From Acanthosepion pharaonis (lineage: Eukaryota > Mollusca > Cephalopoda > Sepiida > Sepiidae), in the NCBI GenBank assembly GCA_903632075.3, contig CAHIKZ030005499.1, positions 2,279,501-2,343,500 of the forward strand: 64,000 bases of DNA, written 5' to 3'. The translations under genes and the position numbers were made by a program. Below, piece by piece: positions 55,656-64,000 of the stretch; the first letter of the stretch is position 1; the number at the start of each line of letters is the position of its first letter. The notes below the pieces were generated by a model. The model did no database searches and had not been told where the DNA came from. It saw only the letters and a program-made list of their open reading frames with translations.

Positions 55656-56938
55656 TAGCGTCCTCCATAACTTATTGAGACTTTTCAGTTAACCTAATGA
55701 GCGTTTCTTAATTGTAAAAATGTTGAAAAACTAACATTTTTGCTCTTGTCTATAAATACTTGTTTCAGGTGTTATGTTATATCGTTTTGTTTACTTCGTT
55801 TTGTTTTATTTTTACTATTGATTCAAAATAGTCAATTTTCTCTATTGTCTTTCAACTATTTTTAACAACTAGAATAATAAAAAAAATGTTCTCAAATAAT
55901 TGATTTTGAATATATACTTTTAACTGATTCTTTATTTATTGTTTTGCTTCTATTATTGTCATTAAACAAAGTAACATTTGATGTCGAACTGTTCACTCCG
56001 ACATCCAGTGTAAAATATATATGTGTGTATATGGTAAATATATATGTGTGTCTATGCTAAATGTGTGTATGTTTCTATGTGCGTACATCTGATGGTCGCT
56101 CCTTGTCGTGATGGAGAGGATTGCGTGGTTCAATGACTCTGAAGAACGATGCCGTCGGGAGTTCTAAACTCCTGGTAAGGTCACTCTTAGTGACAAGGTC
56201 GAAGAGGAGGACCCAGACTAAGCGTGACCAACTCCAAATAGTCTAACCGTGGAACAATCGGATGATAATTACAACAAATCTCAATGGTTGAGCGGATAAA
56301 GAGGGCTATGCATGACGGACATACTACAGAAGGCGGCATTCGAAATTATAACAGAGACACCGCCAATCCTTTGCAGTTTCATAACTAGATTCTGGATTCC
56401 ATATATGTCGCAGAGGAATGTCATGAAATCATGTGTGTGCGTCACTTCCTAGCAAGTTGAGGTCCACCTTAAACAAATTCACGCTATTGGCACTTTCTTC
56501 TACTCTGATTTTTCTTTCATATTCAATCAACTCTTGCAAAGCCAAATGACGATAGGGAATGAATAACGGGAGCAGGTTTTGATGAAACTGGAAGATTCTT
56601 ATCCTAAACCTGCACGTTGGCGCCGAATTAAGTCCCCAACGCCATCATCATAAAGGAAGCAATCAGCAAAGAAGAGATTAAATCCTTGGATACGAGATAA
56701 AGCCGACGACGATAAATGCTTGTTACGAAATTAATGAATAAATAAACGCAACAGACTAAGGTTGAATTTGAACTCGGATCGCTGATTCCACATTTTGTGC
56801 TGGTAACCGTTACTCTACATGAACGTTCAAGATATCACATAATTCTCCCTTATTTAGAGTAGTCGTTCATTCAGCAACATTTGCCATAAACCCAGCACTG
56901 TTTCAGAAAGCTTGGCGGATAATTTGTATTTATGTATA
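55656..56938. other. Unassigned sequence
   Basis: No gene motif. The stretch 56080-56420 is relatively GC-rich and may be the leader of a retroelement, but I cannot identify it. Confidence 0.3.
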
Positions 56939-57004
56939 ATGAAGAAAAATATATGGAAAAACAAAAATCCGAATATGCAAATATGCTGTTTTAATGTTAT
57001 TTCA

Positions 57005-57050
57005 ATGTCGACGTCAGACGTTTCGGTCTAGTAGACCTTCTTCAGGACAT
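57005..57050 (-). ncRNA. Hammerhead-ribozyme-like motif, near-canonical
   Basis: Minus strand in order: stem I 5' ATGTC; core CTGAAGA; one extra A; stem II GGTC-TACTA-GACC; core GAA; stem III ACGT-CTG-ACGT; cleavage-position C; stem I 3' GACAT. All three helices close with full Watson-Crick pairing (5, 4 and 4 bp), a type I layout with a minimal stem III as described for Penelope-like elements. The only departure is the single nucleotide between CUGAAGA and stem II. Confidence 0.65.
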
Positions 57051-58184
57051 AGTTATTAAAACATAATTAACATTATTTTAGGAATACGTTTTCACAACAT
57101 CGCCCACGTGACGCCGACGTGATCATATTGTGAAACGGAACGCTGATCTTAAAAATTTAAGTTATTCTGTTTTGATTAGTCTTACATGACATCGATAATT
57201 TTAGCGCATTTTTTTCCTGTATGACACACATTAATTTGAAAAATCTTGCAAAAATAAAAATAATTGTCGGATTTTAGTGAAACTTTCAGAAACTATTCAC
57301 AAATGATGGAACTTATTATAAATATTTTTTTTTTAGTAAAGTTATGGCAGAATTTTTTTTTTTTTTTTTCATATGTATTACCCCCTCTAACTAATTGTAC
57401 GAAAACTCTATAATTTCAATTTTGAGGAGATTAATGATTATATTAGTTAAAACAGCAGTGCAGCACTTGTATCTTAATTTTTTTTAATAGTATTTATAAT
57501 TTCTCCAGATACCATCAACAAACTTATGGTACAGTACTTAAAGAAAAAAAATTGTAATGGCGAAAGTTTTTTTTTTACTTTAAATATTACAAGGTACTAC
57601 TTAAGTAGGTCCGCTTAAAAAAAATGATATGTCCATTCTGTCCTTCCGTATGAGAACTCGAATCTCACGTCAGCTGTCAATAATTTATAGACGTCATCAC
57701 TCAGCACTCTGTCAATGGACGGCGACGTTAAGATCGGCTCTTTTATCTTAAAAACCATTTTCTGCGAAGAAAGTAAGTAAAAGTTTCTTTCAAAATATTT
57801 TAAATAAACTTCAAATTTTCTAAATTTCTTCGAATAAATTTTGAAATACGTATAATTAATTTTTAAACGAAGAATTTAACTTATTTTTAAAATTTTAAAA
57901 AATATGGCTGATATCGAGCTTTTGGTCATTATTTTGAAATCAAGATTTTTAACTAAAATTTCGGACATGCTAAGAATGAGTAAAAAAATTCAAAAATTAC
58001 TCAAAAAAATACTTTAGTGTTTCTTCTCAATAATGAAATATACATTTGTCATGAAAAAAATTTTTTTCATTAATTTTCAGACCGTTCTTGTCATGCTATC
58101 GATTTTCATGATTTTAATGAAGATACCTTACTCTTATGTCTATCGTCTTTTCATGTTGACTTGAATATCGTCTAATGTTAATTA
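57051..58184. other. Interior of the inverted-repeat element
   Basis: AT-rich, with poly-T and poly-A runs and no coding signature. Confidence 0.4.
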
Positions 58185-58396
58185 CTACTAGACCGAAACG
58201 TCTGACGTCGACATTGAAATAACATTAAAACAGCATATTTGCATATTCGGATTTTTGTTTTTCCATATATTTTTCTTCATACTGTCGGATCTATATCCAT
58301 ATATTTGCTTACATTTATGTATAATGTAAAGATGCGGCCTTCGGCTGGACCGACTTTTATTAGTTGATTCAAAGAAATCCCAGATAAGAAGCACCG

Positions 58397-58875
58397 TATT
58401 TAACGGCACATAAGGCATACATTTTTTTATTAAAAATATCCTTTAAAATTCCCCTGCGTCTTATGTGCCATATAATTCGCGATAGTCGCCGAAATTAGAT
58501 GACGCATTATTTAACGGCGATGATAGTATTGAAAATGAGTATCAGAGTTTTGATAACGAAGACGACGAATTTTATGGATTTGAAGATGAAAAAAATTTTA
58601 ATGGTAACTGTACTGTTTTGCCCAATTGTAATAATTGCTTGATTTTTATTTTGTTTTCTTACCTTTGGATACAATAAAAATTTTATTGGTCCGTGTTCTT
58701 TGTTCGTATTATTTTTCGTTTAATTGTAATCATGGCTTGTTTAACTAAAATAATACCTAATAAATATAGCCTAGGCTGTACCATTTACTAATAATTTTAC
58801 TATTTTTTTCTTCATTTGCCCTGCTGAAATTGAGGTGCGTCTTATACACCTGTGCGTCTTATATGCCATCAATTA
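58397..58875 (+). mobile_element. pogo-like DNA transposon, deleted (copy 2)
   Basis: Left end TTTAACGGCACATAAGGC and right end GCGTCTTATATGCCATCAA match the family ends at 8941 and 9640 with substitutions. Inside are AAAATTCCCCTG, CGCGATARTYGCCGAAATTAG-like sequence and the acidic C-terminal coding tail (NEDDEFYGFED), shared with copy 1. The stop codon of copy 1 is replaced, so the frame runs on. About 220 bp shorter than copy 1. Confidence 0.8.
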
Positions 58876-59007
58876 TGCTAACTACTGAGAAACAGAAAGA
58901 GAGGTAGAAACCTTGAATCATGATATATAAACAATGGATGGGAACGTAATCATCTTCCGGTGATTAAAATCTAGGAGTAAAAATTTAAATTTAAGAAATT
59001 TATGATC

Positions 59008-59409
59008 TGTAGTTAAAAAAAAAAAAATGATCTCATTGGCGTCTGTACGTAAAAAGAGTCTCGTGTGGAAGCTATATATTGTTTTTTAAGCTGGAAAAAA
59101 ATTAACGCAGAATCACGGCGTTTATAGGACGTGAGTTGGAGAAAATAAGATGGAGTGTACGAAAGACGGTGAGAGAAGAGCAATTTAGTCTACAAAAAAG
59201 CTAAAAATATGAAGTGTACGAACGACGGTGAGAAGAGTAATTTAGTCTACAAAAAAGCTAAAAATATGGAGTGTACGAAAGACGGTGAGAGAAGAGAAAG
59301 TTAGTTTACAAACAGCAAAACAATACAACAAATACAACATCTACATTTTGTCACTCAGAATTAACATCTACTAAGGAATTTTAAGACAGTCTTTCGAATT
59401 TAAACTACA
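59008..59409 (+). repeat. 5' LTR (402 bp)
   Basis: About 117 bp longer than the 3' LTR, because a ~60-bp block (AATTTAGTCTACAAAAAAGC ... GGTGAGA) is present in two extra copies at about 59180-59295. A TATA-like CTATATATTG lies at about 59071. Confidence 0.93.
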
Positions 59410-59447
59410 AGCTATTTCGGCATATACGTATAAAGCGCCGTGACGGT

Positions 59448-60198
59448 ATGGAGGGGAATCGAAAAGTAACTGTCGATATGGTGAAAACATTTAGTGGCGA
59501 AGGTGATTTGATGGCCTAGTTGGCAAAAATGAAATTGGTAACGAGACTGCAAAAAATCCACGACCTCGCAAGTTTTATGTCCCTGTTTTTAGGAGACGCC
59601 CTGGCCTTATATCTCCAGTTGACCGATGAAGATCAACTGGATACAAAGAAAATAGAGGCTAAGTTAAAAACAGCCTTTACGGACGGAGTTTTTTCTGCAT
59701 ATGCGATGGAGAGGCGAAGCCGTTGATGTGTATGCAACGAAAATACAACGACTGGCGGAATTAGCAGGGTTTGAAGGAAGTGGACAAGAGCAGATCGTGA
59801 AGCTCACGTTTGTCAATGGGTTTCCGGAAAGTATTTCGGTGCCACTACAGCAGTTGCCAAATGTGGAGAAACTAGAACTCAGTGAAATAATGTCAACTGC
59901 CAGGGTGCTTACATCCACTCGGAGACCAGAAGTAGTAGCGATTGCAGAACGAGAACCTAAACAGCGTGATGGAAGACCAAGAATGATCAAACCGTTTAGT
60001 GGCAAATGTTATAACTGCAAGGGTCCTCATTTGTTGAGAGACTGTAGAGAACCAATCAAGGTGACCTGTTATGGATGCGGCGAGCAGGGACATTATGTAA
60101 AACACTGCCCACAGGGAAAAGAACAGGGGGCAACCGGTGCGCCGGCGGTTACCCCTTCAAATCAGCAATGGCGCAAACCAGAACACTACCAACAATAG
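59448..60198 (+). pseudogene. Gag of the Ty3/gypsy-type element (broken)
   Basis: Begins at ATG 59448 (MEGNRKVTVD). An in-frame TAG at 59517 follows DLMA. The reading continues in the same frame to about 59700 (LQKIHDLASFMSLFLGDAL), then needs a one-base frame change to enter the long frame 59701-60198. That frame carries the capsid C-terminal part and two CCHC zinc knuckles: CYNCKGPHLLRDC and CYGCGEQGHYVKHC. Gag packages element RNA in cytoplasmic particles. One stop and one frameshift make this copy non-functional. Confidence 0.88.
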
Positions 60199-60245
60199 AA
60201 GCGCTGATAGAAGGCATGAGAGCTAAGGCCCTAATTGATACTGTA
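60170..60245 (+). pseudogene. Protease start, truncated
   Basis: In the -1 frame relative to the zinc-knuckle frame, overlapping the Gag end, TIEALIEGMRAKALIDT is the beginning of a retropepsin up to the D-T of its D-T/S-G active site. The Gly and all that follows, including reverse transcriptase and RNase H, are absent. The deletion junction is at about 60235-60245. Confidence 0.75.
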
Positions 60246-61112
60246 CAGACGGTGGTTAGAAGCTGCGATCGTTGTCAATCAATCGACCCGTCGCCAAATG
60301 TTCACGAATTAGGAGAGATCCAAGTAGACACCAATTGAACCAGATTATCTATCGATGTGACGCATTATAGAGGTGAAACGTATTTGACTATAGTTGATTG
60401 TGGCCCTGGCCGGTTCGCCATTTGGAGGGAGATTCGAACAGCAACGGCAGACATCATTGCGAAGGAGCTGGAGGAAATTTTGTTCGAGCGTGGACCAGTT
60501 GAAGAGATACTCATGGACAATGAGGCAGCGTTCCGTTCGGAAGTTTTTCGGTCAATGTTGGATAAGTGGAACACTAGGCAATATTATAGAGCAGCCTACA
60601 GGCCTAGTGGAAATGGTATCGTAGAACGAAACCACCGAACTATAAAAGTCATTGTCGAGTGAGGAGGGATATCGCCTGCAGAAGCAGTTTGTTGGTATAA
60701 TATGTCGCCTAAATCTGGCCAACGTGAAGACACTGTGCCACACAGAGCAGTTTACACATACCAATGGAGATGTCTCCATTGGTATGTGTAAACTGCTCTG
60801 TGTGTTGGATCATGTTTAACACGCTCTGACGGCCCTGAGTCTATACGGATTGGAGAGGAGGTTTGGGTCAAGCTAACTGGAGCCCGCTGCACGACAAAAT
60901 GGACAAGAGGAATGGTTACCGGGGCACAGTCGCGCAACAATGTTCAGGTGGACGGTATGCCAAGGCATATTCTTGACCTAAGAGTGATTCAAGAGGATTT
61001 AGAGAATGAAGGAGAAAATTGGAGAAGTTCTCATGAGGATCAGCCCCAAACACTGCAGAAATCGCAAAGAGAGCGACACCCGCCCAGATGGAAGGATGAT
61101 TATATAACGTGA
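60246..61112 (+). pseudogene. Integrase of the Ty3/gypsy-type element (broken)
   Basis: Starts inside the zinc-binding domain at SCDRCQS. The catalytic core follows: first Asp in LSIDVTHY (after an in-frame TGA at 60336), second Asp in ILMDNEAAF, and Glu 35 residues after that Asp+1 spacing in NGIVERNHR (D,D-35-E). A second stop (60663) follows KVIVE, then AEAVCWYNMSPKS. The reading is then disrupted by a palindrome at 60739-60804 and resumes with EEVWVKLTGAR and the C-terminal region to 61112. Stops and the palindrome make it inactive. Confidence 0.87.
60739..60804. repeat. Perfect 32-bp inverted repeat, 2-nt loop, in integrase
   Basis: 60739-60770 (CACACAGAGCAGTTTACACA...) and 60773-60804 are exact reverse complements. 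The right arm does not encode integrase sensibly, so it is a fold-back duplication of the left arm. Confidence 0.95.
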
Positions 61113-61138
61113 GATGTGATCATGAGATCAGGGGGGCG

Positions 61139-61423
61139 TGTAGTTAAAAAAAAAAAAGATCTCATTGGCGTCTGTACGTAAAAAGAGTCTCGTGTGGAAG
61201 CTATATATTGTTTTTTAAGCTGGAAAAAAATTAACGCAGAATGACGGCGTTCATAGGACGTGAGTTGAAGAAAAATAAGATGAAGTGTACGAAAGACGGT
61301 GAGAGAAGAGGAAGTTAGTTTACAAACAGCAAAACAATACAACAAATACAACATCTATATTTTGTCACTCAGAATTAACATCTACTAAGGAATTTTAAGA
61401 CAGTATTTCGAATTTAAACTACA
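61139..61423 (+). repeat. 3' LTR (285 bp)
   Basis: Same ends as the 5' LTR, with one copy of the internal block. Followed by target duplication TGATC. Confidence 0.93.
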
Positions 61424-61428
61424 TGATC

Positions 61429-63577
<2,149 letters not shown>

Positions 63578-64000
63578 ATTCTGTAACCTCCGTTAGCCCG
63601 TCCATCATACCCTCTAAAATAGCCATACATTGACCGATCGAAACCAGATAAGAGGGTACAAATAAAGTTTATTCCTAAACCATTCGAATATTCTTTCGAA
63701 TAGAGAAGAATCTAGTTTCCAGTTCGCCCTGCATTTGTAAGAACTATAGACAAATCCCAAGGCCAAACGCTTCAAAAAGTTGGAATTTGGCTCCAAAAAG
63801 AAATAATCACGCATGTTGAGTTATATGTTGCATACAAATAAATCCTAAAAAATTATTCTCCGCTGTTAAAAAGGGAGAAGGAAATAAAAGAAATTTTCTT
63901 AAAAATATTGTTTACCCTGAAGTGCTAGAAAATTAAATTGAATTAAAGAAATTATTAAACGAGAAGTAGTGTTTTTATCAAAGTATTTTTCCAAACAAAT
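63578..64000. other. Unassigned end of window
   Basis: No gene is recognised. The 66-aa minus ORF (63614-63814) has no motif. Confidence 0.4.

Larger units (their letters stand above)
56939..58280. mobile_element. Element with 96-bp perfect inverted ends carrying a ribozyme-like motif
   Basis: 56939-57034 and 58185-58280 are identical 96-bp reverse complements, 1,150 bp apart. The arms contain the 3' half of a hammerhead-like motif; the left side also has the 5' half. The interior is AT-rich, with no ORF of note. It could be a non-autonomous Penelope-type unit with inverted terminal repeats, or an unknown transposon. No target duplication is evident. Confidence 0.6.
59008..61423 (+). mobile_element. 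Ty3/gypsy-type LTR retrotransposon, internally deleted
   Basis: Two direct LTRs beginning TGTAGTTAAAA and ending TTTAAACTACA (TG...CA) flank Gag and integrase coding. The 5-bp target duplication TGATC lies at 59003-59007 and 61424-61428. A polypurine tract (AGATCAGGGGGGCG) precedes the 3' LTR. The coding order Gag - protease start - integrase, with a chromodomain-less end, fits Ty3/gypsy. Most of pol is missing: sequence jumps from the protease ALIDT motif straight into the integrase zinc-binding region. LTRs differ at roughly 8 sites over 285 shared bp, so the insertion is fairly recent but not new. Confidence 0.9.

Noticed and set aside
59448..61112. Infectious retrovirus provirus
   Set aside because: No envelope gene, pol mostly deleted, stops and frameshifts; features are those of a Ty3/gypsy-type retrotransposon.

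Overview
This looks like animal nuclear DNA that is repeat-rich and gene-poor. I find no exon of a host protein-coding gene that I can support. AT-rich sequence, long TA/CA/GATA/CTTT microsatellites, many decayed non-LTR retrotransposons, a 5S rRNA-tRNA chimeric SINE, Penelope-like, Ty3/gypsy, Tc1/mariner and pogo elements suggest a mollusc, most likely a coleoid cephalopod such as an octopus. That assignment is inference from the repeat style, not proof.

Layout. 1-2.3 kb: TA tract, then a degenerate ~27-bp minisatellite. 2.3-12.9 kb: a graveyard of LINE reverse-transcriptase fragments on both strands, interrupted by a fold-back Tc1 derivative, SINE copies, a mariner C-terminal remnant and a pogo-like element with clear terminal repeats. 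12.9-29.9 kb: short tandem arrays (50 bp x5, 74 bp x5), more SINE and LINE pieces, a Penelope-like element with a GIY-YIG domain and a near-perfect inverted RT copy, several perfect palindromes and many microsatellites.

29.94-53.36 kb is the centrepiece: a head-to-tail array of a ~423-bp unit, each carrying a minus-strand tRNA-Ser(GCU) gene. I count 55 recognisable tRNA copies: 43 of full canonical 82-nt length, 3 with small variable-arm changes that probably still fold, and 9 broken. Every unit has its own internal Pol III promoter and a TTTT terminator on the coding strand about 10 nt past the tRNA end. A few units are scrambled, and four adjacent ones near 40.4-41.6 kb are strongly decayed.

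53.4-64 kb: SINE/LINE scraps; a 96-bp perfect inverted repeat 1.15 kb apart whose arms carry a hammerhead-ribozyme-like motif; a second pogo-family copy; a Ty3/gypsy-type LTR element (59,008-61,423) with a 5-bp target duplication that has lost protease/RT/RNase H and keeps Gag and integrase in broken form; and a ~700-bp TA-rich block.

Apart from the tRNA genes, nothing here looks like a working gene set. The mobile elements are independent insertions, several nested in one another.
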